From Flavobacterium piscinae (GTDB lineage: Bacteria; Bacteroidota; Bacteroidia; Flavobacteriales; Flavobacteriaceae), in the NCBI RefSeq assembly GCF_004122145.1, contig NZ_SBKQ01000008.1:120361-184360 (forward strand): 64,000 bases of DNA, read 5' to 3'. This document shows, piece by piece, positions 36,681 through 45,035 of this stretch (positions within the stretch are counted from its first letter, which is position 1; each line of letters opens with the position of its first letter). The translations under genes and the position numbers were made by a program. Under the pieces are notes generated by a model. That model saw nothing but the letters and a program-made list of their open reading frames with translations, searched no databases and was not told the origin of the DNA.

Positions 36681-36719
36681 AACATAAAAAGGTTTAATTT
36701 TCCCATCTAATCTGATTTG

Positions 36720-37541
36720 ATGAAATTATCGGTTATAATAACTACATACAATTCCGAAGAATGGCTGAGAAAAGTGTTCATAGGCTACTCTATTCAAACG
36801 GATTCAGACTTTGAAATTGTGGTTGCCGATGATGGTTCAACCTTTAAAACCAAAGAGTTAATAGACAGTTTTTCATCAAAATTTAAAAATCCAATTGTTC
36901 ACGTTTGGCATGAAGATGATGGTTTCCAAAAACCAAGTATTTTAAATAAAGCAATCTTAGCTTCCCAATCCGATTACTTACTTTTTACGGATGGCGACTG
37001 TATTCCGCGAAAAGATTTTGTTGCCACACACTTGAAACATAAAGAGGAGGGTTATTTTCTTTCCGGCGGCTATTTTAAACTTCCAATGTCTATTTCAGAA
37101 AAGATAACCGAACAAGATATTCTTACTCAAAATTGCTTTTCCATTTCATGGTTAAAAAAACAGGGGTTAGCTTTCAATTTCAAACTAACAAAGTTAACAC
37201 ACAATAAATGGTTAGCAACCTTTATGAATTGGATAACACCCACCAAACGTTCTTGGAATGGCCATAATTCGTCGGGTTTTAAAAAGGATATTTTAGCCGT
37301 CAATGGGTTTAACGAAGCAATGAAATACGGGGGGTTAGACCGTGAGTTAGGTGAAAGAATGTTTAACAACGGTATGCTTTCTAAACAAATTCGTTATTCA
37401 GCCATTTGTTTACACCTCGACCACAAGCGTTCCTATGCCACACAGGAAAGCATTGCCAAAAATAAAGCGATTCGGAGTTTTAATAAAAAAAATAAAATTA
37501 CATGGATTCCTGATGGAATTTATAAAAAAGCATCTCCTTGA
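36720..37541 (+). CDS. Glycosyltransferase family 2 (paralogue 1)
   Basis: A 273-residue GT-A enzyme starting at the ATG at 36720; the preceding TTG is less likely. Motifs are SVIITTYNSEEWL, VVADDGSTFKTKELI, the metal-binding LFTDGDCIPRKDFV, and AVNGFNEAMKYGGLDRELGE. The C-terminal galactosyltransferase-like segment IRYSAICLHLDHKR is typical of bacteroidete core-glycan enzymes. It is a tandem paralogue of the next gene. Confidence 0.9.
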   Translation: MKLSVIITTYNSEEWLRKVFIGYSIQTDSDFEIVVADDGSTFKTKELIDSFSSKFKNPIVHVWHEDDGFQKPSILNKAILASQSDYLLFTDGDCIPRKDFVATHLKHKEEGYFLSGGYFKLPMSISEKITEQDILTQNCFSISWLKKQGLAFNFKLTKLTHNKWLATFMNWITPTKRSWNGHNSSGFKKDILAVNGFNEAMKYGGLDRELGERMFNNGMLSKQIRYSAICLHLDHKRSYATQESIAKNKAIRSFNKKNKITWIPDGIYKKASP

Positions 37542-37605
37542 AAAGCTCAATTTTCAATGAAAAAATTAATCCTTACTTTTGTATCAATTATTGTAATACG
37601 CAAAC

Positions 37606-38430
37606 ATGAAAATTTCTGTCATCGTTAGTACCTATAATGCCGAAGAATGGTTGGAGAAAGTCCTGATAGGCTACAGTGTTCAAACCTATCACGATTTTGA
37701 ATTAATTATCGCTGATGATGGTTCCAGACCTTCCACAAAAGAGTTAATCGACCAATATCGAGAAAATTATCCGGTGCCAATCCGACATTTGTGGCACGAA
37801 GATGAAGGTTACAGACGACAAGAAATTTTGAATGTAGCTATAGTTGAAGCTTCACACGAATACATCATTATGACAGATGGCGATTGTATCCCTCGAAAAG
37901 ATTTTGTGGAAGTGCACGCCAAATATGCAGAAAAAGGCAGATTTCTCTCCGGAGGTTACTGTAAATTAAGCATGAAAGTCAGTAAACTCATTTCCAAAGA
38001 TGATATTATCAACGGTACTTGTTTTGATGTAAAATGGTTGAAGAGTAAAGATAAATTAGGTTTTTCTCAAACATTAAAGTTATCCACGGATGGGGTTATG
38101 GCCACTATAATGGATACTATTACACCGACAACTCCTTCTTTTAATAATTGTAATTCTTCCGGTTTCAAAGAAGATATGATTGCCATTAACGGCTATGATG
38201 AGCGAATGAAATATGGTGGACCCGACCGTGAGTTTGGTGAACGTTTAGAAAATAACGGCATCAAAGGAAAACAAATTCGCTACCAAGCTATAGTGTTGCA
38301 TTTAGACCATGCCAGAGGATATAAAACACCGGAGTCCTTAGCAGCAAATCTTGCGATTCGAAAAGAGGTGAAAGATAACAAGATTGTGTGGACACCTTTC
38401 GGCATTAAAAAAGGAGAAAAGCAAAGTTAA
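37606..38430 (+). CDS. Glycosyltransferase family 2 (paralogue 2)
   Basis: A 274-residue GT-A enzyme with SVIVSTYNAEEWL, IIADDGSRPSTKELI, IMTDGDCIPRKDFVE and the GGPDREFGERL segment. It is similar to the preceding gene over its whole length, consistent with tandem duplication and divergence. A -7 element TACTTTTG (37574-37581) lies upstream, so it may be transcribed separately. Its 3' end overlaps the convergent GT9 gene by 4 bp. Confidence 0.9.
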   Translation: MKISVIVSTYNAEEWLEKVLIGYSVQTYHDFELIIADDGSRPSTKELIDQYRENYPVPIRHLWHEDEGYRRQEILNVAIVEASHEYIIMTDGDCIPRKDFVEVHAKYAEKGRFLSGGYCKLSMKVSKLISKDDIINGTCFDVKWLKSKDKLGFSQTLKLSTDGVMATIMDTITPTTPSFNNCNSSGFKEDMIAINGYDERMKYGGPDREFGERLENNGIKGKQIRYQAIVLHLDHARGYKTPESLAANLAIRKEVKDNKIVWTPFGIKKGEKQS

Positions 38431-39476
38431 CCCCCAATTCTTTCGATAAAAGCAATCAATTTTTCTTTAAATAAATTAGGTTGAAATTTTTCATACCATT
38501 CCAACGCTTTGTCTTTGAAATTTTTAGGATGTTTATTTTGGTATAATTCAGGGAAATAATCGCTTAAATGAACTACATCGTGTAAACCGGTTTCTTCTAA
38601 AATATTCCAAGAAGTTTTATTTATCCAAGGAGCATATATCGTAAAAGTAGGGATGGAGAGAGCTTTTGCCATGTTGGTAGCACCTCCTTCGTTACCGATT
38701 AAAGCATCGCATTTCGATAAAATCCCTAGAAAATCACGCAATCCATTGGCATAAAAATCCAAATGTATTTGCGATTTTGTTTTCTCATTGCACAAATTGA
38801 ATATGTGCTCAACTTCTTCTCTTTGTTTCGGAATATAGTTGAAAAGAATGTGTGCTTCTTTTTTCTCTGCAACATAATCCAAAACTTTTGCCATATAGGA
38901 TGGTGGTAAGCTTTTGTTTTTCCCACTACCTAAAACACTAATCATAAAAATGGGATTGTTGGGCGAAAAAACACTCATTTTAGTTTTGGCATCATTCAAT
39001 TCGGATACTGCTAAGTGAATTGTTGGATAAACTGATTCAACTTTTTTGTTCAAAGCCGTACTGGCTAAAAGTAATCGATAAGCATTGGCTGTCCCGTTGC
39101 ATTCAGTATCCGGAACAACCGTTTTAGTATAAAAGAAAGTAGTATACCATTTGTAATGCCCAATAATTGTTTTGGCACCAGAAAAATAGGCCGGAATGAT
39201 GCTTTGCCATTTGCCATAAACATCAATCACTAAGCCATAATTCTCTTTTTTGAGTTGTTTCCCAAATCGAATTAATCGAAAAAGCCCTTTGTTAGCTTGT
39301 GGATCAAACAAAACGATTTTGTCAATATAAACATTGTTTTCAACAACAGGAAGTGTATTTTTTTCAATCAAATAATGAATTTCCCAATCAGGATGCTCTT
39401 TTTTCAGCACTTCACAAATGACTGTACTGGCCAAAACATCGCCAATCATTTTATGTTGAATTACCAGTACTTTCAT
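38427..39476 (-). CDS. Glycosyltransferase family 9 (heptosyltransferase-like)
   Basis: A 349-residue GT-B enzyme. It has VLVIQHKMIGDVLASTVICE at the N-terminus, where family 9 has the nucleotide-sugar acceptor loop, and SVLGSGKNKSLPPSYMAKVL. The later CDALIGNEGGATNMAKALS is the family's conserved G-x-E/D-x-G-x-x-H-like block, here with N in place of His. It probably adds a core sugar to lipopolysaccharide. It lies 9 bp downstream of dapD on the same strand. Confidence 0.88.
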   Translation of the reverse strand: MKVLVIQHKMIGDVLASTVICEVLKKEHPDWEIHYLIEKNTLPVVENNVYIDKIVLFDPQANKGLFRLIRFGKQLKKENYGLVIDVYGKWQSIIPAYFSGAKTIIGHYKWYTTFFYTKTVVPDTECNGTANAYRLLLASTALNKKVESVYPTIHLAVSELNDAKTKMSVFSPNNPIFMISVLGSGKNKSLPPSYMAKVLDYVAEKKEAHILFNYIPKQREEVEHIFNLCNEKTKSQIHLDFYANGLRDFLGILSKCDALIGNEGGATNMAKALSIPTFTIYAPWINKTSWNILEETGLHDVVHLSDYFPELYQNKHPKNFKDKALEWYEKFQPNLFKEKLIAFIERIGG

Positions 39477-39485
39477 CGCAAAAAA

Positions 39486-40301
39486 TTAAACCGCTACATT
39501 ATATTCTCTCAACGCATCGTTAAGCGACGTTTTCAAATCAGTGGATGGTTTACGTTGCCCAATAATCAACGCACAAGGCACTTGAAATTCCCCAGCCGGA
39601 AATTTTTTGGTATAACTACCCGGAATCACCACCGAACGAGCCGGAACATAACCTTTATATTCAACCGGATTTTCGCCGGTTACGTCAATAATTTTGGTAG
39701 AACCGGTTAAGACCACATTAGCACCCAAAACAGCTTCTTTTTCTACCCGAACTCCTTCTACCACTATACATCTCGAGCCAATAAACGCTCCGTCTTCAAT
39801 AATAACAGGAGCGGCTTGAAGCGGTTCTAAGACCCCACCAATACCAACGCCTCCACTTAAATGCACATCTTTTCCAATTTGAGCACAACTGCCTACCGTT
39901 GCCCATGTATCCACCATTGTACCTTCATCTACATAGGCTCCAATGTTCACATAACTGGGCATCATAATTACGCCTTTAGAAACATACGCTCCATAACGTG
40001 CCACAGCAGGAGGAACTACGCGAATGCCTTTTTCGGCATAGTTGCGTTTCAATTCCATTTTGTCGTGGTATTCAAAAATACCGGTTTCCCAGGTTTCCAT
40101 TTTTTGGATTGGGAAATACATGACCACGGCTTTTTTTACCCATTCGTTCACTTGCCAACCATTAGTTGTTGGTTCGGCAACGCGAAGTTTTCCGTTGTCT
40201 AATAATTCAATGACTTCTCTGATGGCAGCAATAGTAGTTTCTTCTTGCAATAAAGCTCTGTTTTCCCAAGCTTTTTCTATGATAGATTGTAGTTCGTTCA
40301 T
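39486..40301 (-). CDS. dapD: Tetrahydrodipicolinate N-succinyltransferase
   Basis: A 271-residue protein matching DapD. The N-terminal helical part (LQSIIEKAWENRALLQEETT) is followed by a left-handed beta-helix of hexapeptide repeats: GVIMMPSYVNIGAYVDEGTM, VDTWATVGSCAQIGKDVHLS, GGVGIGGVLEPLQAAPVIIE, IGSRCIVVEGVRVEKEAVLG. It acts in the succinylase branch of lysine/diaminopimelate synthesis. A -7 element TATCTTTG lies upstream on the minus strand. Confidence 0.95.
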   Translation of the reverse strand: MNELQSIIEKAWENRALLQEETTIAAIREVIELLDNGKLRVAEPTTNGWQVNEWVKKAVVMYFPIQKMETWETGIFEYHDKMELKRNYAEKGIRVVPPAVARYGAYVSKGVIMMPSYVNIGAYVDEGTMVDTWATVGSCAQIGKDVHLSGGVGIGGVLEPLQAAPVIIEDGAFIGSRCIVVEGVRVEKEAVLGANVVLTGSTKIIDVTGENPVEYKGYVPARSVVIPGSYTKKFPAGEFQVPCALIIGQRKPSTDLKTSLNDALREYNVAV

Positions 40302-40401
40302 TTTTTAAAATTTTGACAAAGATAAAATCTTTTGGCGATACATTTTGGTTTGATTTTTGTAAACTTAACACATATAAACAACAAAATGAATTAAATTTGT
40401 A

Positions 40402-41292
40402 ATGAACCTTATGAAATCTATTATGAGAACAAAAATAGCAACACTACTTTTTTTATATCTTTTGATAATGAGCTGTGCAAAAAAAGTAAAAGAAGAAGCA
40501 ACTGACGTTATAACAGTTGACTCAACTGAGATATTAATGAATAAAGAGCATAATGCTAAAATTTCATTAGATTATAGTGGGATGTATCAAGGTGTTTTAC
40601 CCTGTGCGGATTGCGAAGGAATTGAAACTACTTTATGGATTGATGAAAACAACTATGTCTTATTCACCAATTATTTGGGTAAAAAGAATAAAACTAAGTC
40701 TGAATTTAGAGGTTCATATGTTTGGAATGAATTTGGAAATACAATCATTTTAAAAGGTATTGAAAATGCTCCTAATCACTATTTTGTGGGTGAAAATTAT
40801 CTAAAACAATTGGATATGGATGGTAATAAAATTGAAGGTGATTTGGCTGAGAAATATGTATTACAAAAGAAATCTGACTCAGGAGAACTTCCTCCACCAC
40901 CACCACCAGCACCGGAAACTATAAAAAATTATTCGATTCATTCAAAGAGCCTTGAAAACATTTCTTTAGTTAAAAATAAATGGAGATTAATTGAGTTAAA
41001 TGGTAAACCAATTGAGTCAAAAGAAATGTTTATAAAACTTAATAGCGAAGAAGGATATGTTGCTTTTGCCGGTTGTAATAACATGATGGGTAGTGTTGAA
41101 TTCAAAGATGAAAAATCATTAATCAAGTTTACCAAAGGAGCTTCCACCCTAATGGCTTGCCCGGATATGACTACTGAACAAGAATTTGCCGAAATGCTTG
41201 AAAAAGTGGATAATTATAGTATTAACGGAAATAATTTATCATTCAATAGAGGAAGAATGGCTCCGTTGGCCAGATTTGAAGCAATGAAATAA
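40402..41292 (+). CDS. Lipoprotein with NlpE N-terminal and META domains
   Basis: 296 residues from the first ATG. A TAAATTTG -7 element at 40392-40399 abuts that ATG, so translation more likely begins at 40411 or 40423 (MRTKIATLLFLYLLIMSC). The lipobox cysteine is in LIMSCAKK. Residues ~55-165 are NlpE-like (GMYQGVLPCADCEGIETTLW, with CxxC). A short proline stretch links to a META domain (LVKNKWRLIELNGKPI, VAFAGCNNMMGSVEF, MACPDMTTEQEF). NlpE senses copper and surface stress in Enterobacteria; here an envelope-stress role is only inferred. Confidence 0.85.
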   Translation: MNLMKSIMRTKIATLLFLYLLIMSCAKKVKEEATDVITVDSTEILMNKEHNAKISLDYSGMYQGVLPCADCEGIETTLWIDENNYVLFTNYLGKKNKTKSEFRGSYVWNEFGNTIILKGIENAPNHYFVGENYLKQLDMDGNKIEGDLAEKYVLQKKSDSGELPPPPPPAPETIKNYSIHSKSLENISLVKNKWRLIELNGKPIESKEMFIKLNSEEGYVAFAGCNNMMGSVEFKDEKSLIKFTKGASTLMACPDMTTEQEFAEMLEKVDNYSINGNNLSFNRGRMAPLARFEAMK

Positions 41293-41305
41293 TCATGTAT
41301 ATTTG
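41275..41305 (+). promoter_or_regulatory. Consensus Bacteroidetes promoter of the toxin-antitoxin pair
   Basis: TTTG (41275-41278), exactly 19 bp, then TATATTTG (41298-41305) is a full match to TTTG-N19-TAnnTTTG. It overlaps the end of the NlpE-META gene and drives the antitoxin gene starting 15 bp downstream. Confidence 0.75.
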
Positions 41306-41320
41306 TAAAAACTATTTGTT

Positions 41321-41554
41321 ATGGAAACGATAAGAATTGATTGTGAACCCAATATCAAAACCAAAGTTATAGAGTTTTTGAATAATTTTTCTTCAAAAGA
41401 TTATAAGATAGTCACAGAAGACGCATCTTTTATTAATGATAAGAAAAAACTTGAGGTCACATTAGAAAAAATAGCTAATGGAAAAGCAGAATATTTTTCT
41501 CCAGATGAACTTGATAAGTATTTAGAAAAAACGATTTCTAAATATGAAGATTAG
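41321..41554 (+). CDS. Antitoxin of a RelE/ParE-type module
   Basis: A 77-residue acidic/helical protein (METIRIDCEPNIKTKVIEFL start; EYFSPDELDKYLEKTISKYE end). The size, the position directly before a ParE-like toxin and the 11-bp overlap mark it as the antitoxin. The C-terminal helix probably covers the toxin. No clear DNA-binding motif is visible. It has its own consensus promoter. Confidence 0.75.
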   Translation: METIRIDCEPNIKTKVIEFLNNFSSKDYKIVTEDASFINDKKKLEVTLEKIANGKAEYFSPDELDKYLEKTISKYED

Positions 41555-41825
41555 ATTTGAAAAAGATTTTTTATTGGCATTAAACGAACAAGTTGAATAT
41601 ATTGCAAAAGATAAACCCAGAGCAGCTAGAAAGTTTAAATCTGATTTAATCAAAAATTTACGCAAAGACTTAAAAAGCCCATTTCATTTTAAAAAATCCA
41701 TATATTTTGATACTGAAAATATTAGGGATTATGTTTTCAAAGGCTATGTTTGCGTTTATTTAGTTGATATAGAAAATGATTTAGTAACCGTTTTTGGTTT
41801 CATTAAATACAAAGAATCCTTATAA
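41544..41825 (+). CDS. RelE/ParE superfamily toxin
   Basis: A 93-residue basic protein. The ParE/RelE pattern is visible: helical RFEKDFLLALNEQVEYIAKD, KPRAARKFKSDLIKNLRKDL, and C-terminal strands IRDYVFKGYVCVYLVDIEND. Relatives poison gyrase or cleave mRNA. The final stop is 1 bp before ruvX, so the module sits tightly between the NlpE-META gene and ruvX-def. Confidence 0.82.
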   Translation: MKIRFEKDFLLALNEQVEYIAKDKPRAARKFKSDLIKNLRKDLKSPFHFKKSIYFDTENIRDYVFKGYVCVYLVDIENDLVTVFGFIKYKESL

Positions 41826-41826
41826 A

Positions 41827-42243
41827 ATGCCACGAATCCTCGCCATAGATTACGGAAACAAACGAACCGGTATTGCCGTGACCGATGAATTGCAAATCAT
41901 TGCATCGGGTTTAACCACCATTCCCTCTGAAACTGTTATTTCTTTTTTAAAAGACTATTTTTCAAAAGAAAAGGTTTCTACTGTTTTAATTGGTGAACCT
42001 AAGCAAATGAACGGATTACCTTCAGAAAGCACACCCGTTATCGAAAAATTTGTGGCGACATTTTCATCGGAATTTCCCGAAATGAAAGTCATTCGTGTCG
42101 ATGAACGTTTTACTTCCAAAATGGCTTTTCAAACGATGATAGACAGCGGATTAAGTAAAAAACAACGCCAAAATAAAGGCTTAGTAGATGAAATTGCAGC
42201 GACTATTTTGTTGCAGGATTTCTTAACCAGAAAAATGATTTAA
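41827..42243 (+). CDS. ruvX: Holliday junction resolvase-like protein RuvX/YqgF
   Basis: A 138-residue protein started at MPRILAIDYGNKRTGIAV; the longer frame from 41794 overlaps the toxin gene. The RNase H-like fold shows LAIDYGNKRTG (first Asp), LIGEPKQMNG, and VIRVDERFTSKMA. YqgF proteins act in pre-16S rRNA 5'-end maturation and may act on junctions. It is probably transcribed with def downstream or from the TA promoter upstream. Confidence 0.93.
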   Translation: MPRILAIDYGNKRTGIAVTDELQIIASGLTTIPSETVISFLKDYFSKEKVSTVLIGEPKQMNGLPSESTPVIEKFVATFSSEFPEMKVIRVDERFTSKMAFQTMIDSGLSKKQRQNKGLVDEIAATILLQDFLTRKMI

Positions 42244-42289
42244 AAGAAAAAGCTACCTGTTTTAAGGTAAAAGTCAGATTTCTTTTTAT

Positions 42290-42297
42290 TACTTTTG
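42290..42297 (+). promoter_or_regulatory. -7 element TACTTTTG upstream of def
   Basis: Matches TAnnTTTG, 53 bp upstream of the def start. A short ACCT/AGGT hairpin (near 42254-42269) precedes it. Confidence 0.45.
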
Positions 42298-42350
42298 CAT
42301 CCGAATTTAATCGAATTGGATTAGGTTTTAATTTACAAAAAATTGCTCAC

Positions 42351-42938
42351 ATGATTTTATCAATTGTAGGATATGGTGATCCGGTTTTACGAAAAGTTGG
42401 TACCGAAATATCACCGGAATATCCCAATTTATCTGAACTTATTGCCAACATGTACGACACCATGTACAATGCGTATGGCGTTGGTTTAGCCGCACCACAA
42501 ATTGGTTTAGCCATTCGACTATTCATTGTGGATACAGCACCATTTAGCGAAAGCGATGATTTGTCAACTGAAGAAGCTCAACAGTTGAAAGGATTCAAAA
42601 AAACCTTTATCAATGCCAAAATTATTAAAGAAGAAGGCAACGAATGGGGATTTAACGAAGGCTGTTTGAGCATTCCCGATGTTCGTGAAGATGTGTATCG
42701 AAAAGAGCGAATTACCATTGACTATTTTGATGAAAATTTCGTAAAACATACCGAAGTATATGACGGATTAATTGCTCGAGTAATTCAACACGAATACGAT
42801 CACATTGAAGGCATTTTGTTTACCGACAAAATATCGTCATTAAAGAAAACGTTAATTAAAAAAAGATTGCAAAACATCATCGACGGCAAAATCAGAGCCG
42901 ATTACAAAATGAAGTTTTTCAACAAAAAAGGAAGATAA
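42351..42938 (+). CDS. def: Peptide deformylase
   Basis: A 195-residue protein with all three deformylase motifs: GVGLAAPQIGL (motif 1), EGCLSIPD (motif 2 with metal Cys), and QHEYDHIEG (motif 3, HExxH). It removes the N-formyl group from nascent proteins. It contains a short insertion (ESDDLSTEEAQQLKG) common in Bacteroidetes enzymes. The DUF5606 gene follows after 24 bp. Confidence 0.95.
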   Translation: MILSIVGYGDPVLRKVGTEISPEYPNLSELIANMYDTMYNAYGVGLAAPQIGLAIRLFIVDTAPFSESDDLSTEEAQQLKGFKKTFINAKIIKEEGNEWGFNEGCLSIPDVREDVYRKERITIDYFDENFVKHTEVYDGLIARVIQHEYDHIEGILFTDKISSLKKTLIKKRLQNIIDGKIRADYKMKFFNKKGR

Positions 42939-42962
42939 TACAAGATAAATATTTTAATAAAA

Positions 42963-43400
42963 ATGAGTTTACAAAAAATATTAGCCATTTCGGGAAAACC
43001 GGGATTGTTTGAATTGAAACTACAAACCCGTACCGGTTTTGTAGCCGAAAGTTTATTAGACGGAAAAAAAATTACGGTTGGTATGCGAAGCAATGTGAGT
43101 TTGCTTTCTGAAATTGCGGTGTATACCTATAATGAAGAAATAAAGTTAGCCGAAGTTTTTAAAGCGATTGCAACCAAAGAAAATGATGGACCAACAGCTA
43201 TTTCACACAAAGAAGACAACAGTGTTTTAGTCACTTATTTCAGAGAAGTTCTACCTGAATTTGATGAAGAAAGAGTATACCCGTCTGATATAAAAAAAAT
43301 AATCAATTGGTACAATATGTTACAGCCAAAAGGAATCGTTTCTGTGGAATCTTTATCAAAAGAATTGAAAGAAGCAGAATCTGAAAAACCCGCTGAATAA
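42963..43400 (+). CDS. DUF5606 family protein
   Basis: A 145-residue cytoplasmic protein matching the DUF5606 bacteroidete family: LQKILAISGKPGLFELKLQT, FVAESLLDGKKITVG, MRSNVSLLSEIAVYTY. The C-terminal tail is charged. It regularly lies between def and mazG in Flavobacteria, as here. Function unknown. A terminator follows. Confidence 0.85.
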   Translation: MSLQKILAISGKPGLFELKLQTRTGFVAESLLDGKKITVGMRSNVSLLSEIAVYTYNEEIKLAEVFKAIATKENDGPTAISHKEDNSVLVTYFREVLPEFDEERVYPSDIKKIINWYNMLQPKGIVSVESLSKELKEAESEKPAE

Positions 43401-43423
43401 TTTTTTAAATAAATTTGAAAAGG

Positions 43424-43449
43424 AATCCTGCTTTCGAGTAGGATTTTTT
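43424..43449 (+). terminator. Rho-independent terminator after the DUF5606 gene
   Basis: Stem AATCCTGC / GTAGGATT (one G-U pair) with a short loop, followed by TTTTTT. It lies 24 bp after the stop codon. Confidence 0.75.
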
Positions 43450-43472
43450 ATTTTTACAAAAATCAGAATCAG

Positions 43473-44246
43473 ATGAATACCCGGGAAAAACAGTTAGAAG
43501 CTTTTGGAAGATTATTGGACATTATGGACGACCTTCGTGAAAAATGTCCATGGGATAAAAAGCAAACCTTGGAAAGTTTACGCCATCTAACCATTGAAGA
43601 AACCTACGAGTTAGGTGATGCCATTTTGGATAACGATTTACAGGAAATCAAAAAGGAATTAGGCGATTTATTATTACACATAGTTTTTTATGCCAAAATT
43701 GGCAGCGAAACCAATGCTTTTGATATTGCCGATGTGGCTAATAGTATTTGCGATAAATTAATCGACCGACATCCACATATTTACGGCGATGTAGTGGTGG
43801 CCAATGAAGAAGAAGTAAAACAAAATTGGGAAAAACTTAAATTGAAGGAGGGCAAAAAATCCGTTTTAGAGGGTGTGCCGAAAAGTCTTCCCGCACTCGT
43901 TAAAGCGAGTCGCATACAAGACAAGGTAAAAGGGGTAGGATTTGATTGGGAAGAACCGCACCAAGTTTGGGATAAAGTACAAGAAGAATTAAACGAATTA
44001 CAAGAAGAAGTAAAAGCCGGAAATAATGATAAAATAGAAGCAGAGTTCGGCGATGTATTATTCTCGATGATTAATTACGCTCGTTTTCTAAAAGTAAATC
44101 CTGAAGACGCGTTGGAACGAACGAACAAAAAGTTCATGAAACGATTTATGTATCTCGAGAGCAAAGCATCAGAACTTGGTAAACCCCTCTCAGATATGAC
44201 TTTAGCAGAAATGGATGTGTTTTGGGAAGAAGCGAAGAAATTATGA
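43473..44246 (+). CDS. mazG: Nucleoside triphosphate pyrophosphohydrolase MazG
   Basis: A 257-residue protein with two MazG domains. The first has CPWDKKQTLESLRHLTIEET, the EExYE-like helix ETYELGDAI and KKELGDLLLHIVF. The second has VQEELNELQEEVKAG and EAEFGDVLFSMINYARFL. It hydrolyses non-canonical or excess NTPs and can lower ppGpp in E. coli. It is convergent with the Crp/Fnr gene, with a 2-bp gap. Confidence 0.93.
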   Translation: MNTREKQLEAFGRLLDIMDDLREKCPWDKKQTLESLRHLTIEETYELGDAILDNDLQEIKKELGDLLLHIVFYAKIGSETNAFDIADVANSICDKLIDRHPHIYGDVVVANEEEVKQNWEKLKLKEGKKSVLEGVPKSLPALVKASRIQDKVKGVGFDWEEPHQVWDKVQEELNELQEEVKAGNNDKIEAEFGDVLFSMINYARFLKVNPEDALERTNKKFMKRFMYLESKASELGKPLSDMTLAEMDVFWEEAKKL

Positions 44247-44248
44247 TT

Positions 44249-44929
44249 TTACTCCGCCATTCTTTTCAATTTGTTCTTATCCAGAATACTTATTTTTTTT
44301 CCATTTAAATTGACCAAACCATTTTTAGCAAATTCAGACAATAATCGAATACAGCTTTCCGTAGCTGTACCAATCATTCCGGCCAATTCCTCTCTGGAAA
44401 GTTGAATATGAAGCGAACCGTCTTCATTTTTACCAAAAGTGTCCTCTAAGTATAATAATGTTTCAGCTAAACGTTCTTTTACTGTTTTTTGAGCCATTGA
44501 AACCATGTGATCGTCTGATTCTTTCAAATCACCACAAATGGTTTTCATCACGTTCATCGAAAATTGATTATTGTTATTGAAAAAACCTAATATTTCAGAC
44601 TTCGGAATAAAACAAACTTCCATATCTTCTAAAGCCACCGCACTTAAATTAGTGGGTTCGTCACTAATCATGGAGCGTTGACCCAATAATTCACCCGGTT
44701 TAACCAATTTAACAATTTGATCTTTTCCATTGGCACTTAGTTTAGAAAGTTTACAAACGCCATCTTTAACACAATAAATACCATTTACCGATTCACCTTC
44801 TTCAAAGATAGGTTCCCCTTTTTTAATGGTATAAGAAGTTTTACAGTTGGCCATTTTTAAAAGCTCTTCTTTATTTAAAGCTTTTAGAGAGCTAAATTCT
44901 CTCACAATACATTGTTCACACTTGCTCAT
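44249..44929 (-). CDS. Crp/Fnr family regulator, FNR-like
   Basis: A 226-residue protein. The N-terminal CEQC (Cys4, Cys7) aligns with FNR Cys20/Cys23, and Cys106 in LEDMEVCFIPKSEIL aligns with FNR Cys122. The position of FNR Cys29 is Ser13. The cNMP-fold is residues ~20-140, followed by the dimer helix and a winged helix with ELAGMIGTATESCIRLLSEF, where the Glu and Arg of the FNR recognition pattern E-x3-R are kept. It is divergent from ccoI. Three matching dyads (44970, 47434, 61646) are its probable operators, so it likely activates microaerobic genes. Confidence 0.85.
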   Translation of the reverse strand: MSKCEQCIVREFSSLKALNKEELLKMANCKTSYTIKKGEPIFEEGESVNGIYCVKDGVCKLSKLSANGKDQIVKLVKPGELLGQRSMISDEPTNLSAVALEDMEVCFIPKSEILGFFNNNNQFSMNVMKTICGDLKESDDHMVSMAQKTVKERLAETLLYLEDTFGKNEDGSLHIQLSREELAGMIGTATESCIRLLSEFAKNGLVNLNGKKISILDKNKLKRMAE

Positions 44930-44953
44930 GGTGTATTATTTTATTGGTCTTTA

Positions 44954-44961
44954 CAAAGATA
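44954..44961 (-). promoter_or_regulatory. -7 element TATCTTTG of the Crp/Fnr gene
   Basis: Matches TAnnTTTG on the minus strand, 25 bp from the ATG. The FNR-like dyad at 44970-44983 would overlap the -33 region of this promoter, suggesting negative autoregulation. Confidence 0.5.
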
Positions 44962-44969
44962 ATTAAAGT

Positions 44970-45013
44970 ATGACAAATATCATATTTTAATTTTTCACCT
45001 TTTGCAACCTTTG
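44970..45013 (+). promoter_or_regulatory. FNR-like operator and -7 element of ccoI
   Basis: The dyad ATGACAAATATCAT (44970-44983) has FNR-type half-sites (TGAY-N4-RTCA). Its centre is exactly 33 bp upstream of the centre of AACCTTTG (45006-45013), a near-match to TAnnTTTG. This is close to the classic class II activator position. Confidence 0.7.
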
Positions 45014-45035
45014 TTACAGGTAAAATGAGCAAAAG

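Noticed and set aside
39297..39710. 137-codon plus-strand frame across the GT9-dapD junction
   Set aside because: It runs antisense through two conserved genes and has no family features.
44970..44983. CRP-type (cAMP) site instead of FNR-type
   Set aside because: The half-site spacing is TGAY-N4-RTCA, as in FNR; CRP sites have TGTGA-N6-TCACA. The adjacent regulator also has FNR-like cysteines.
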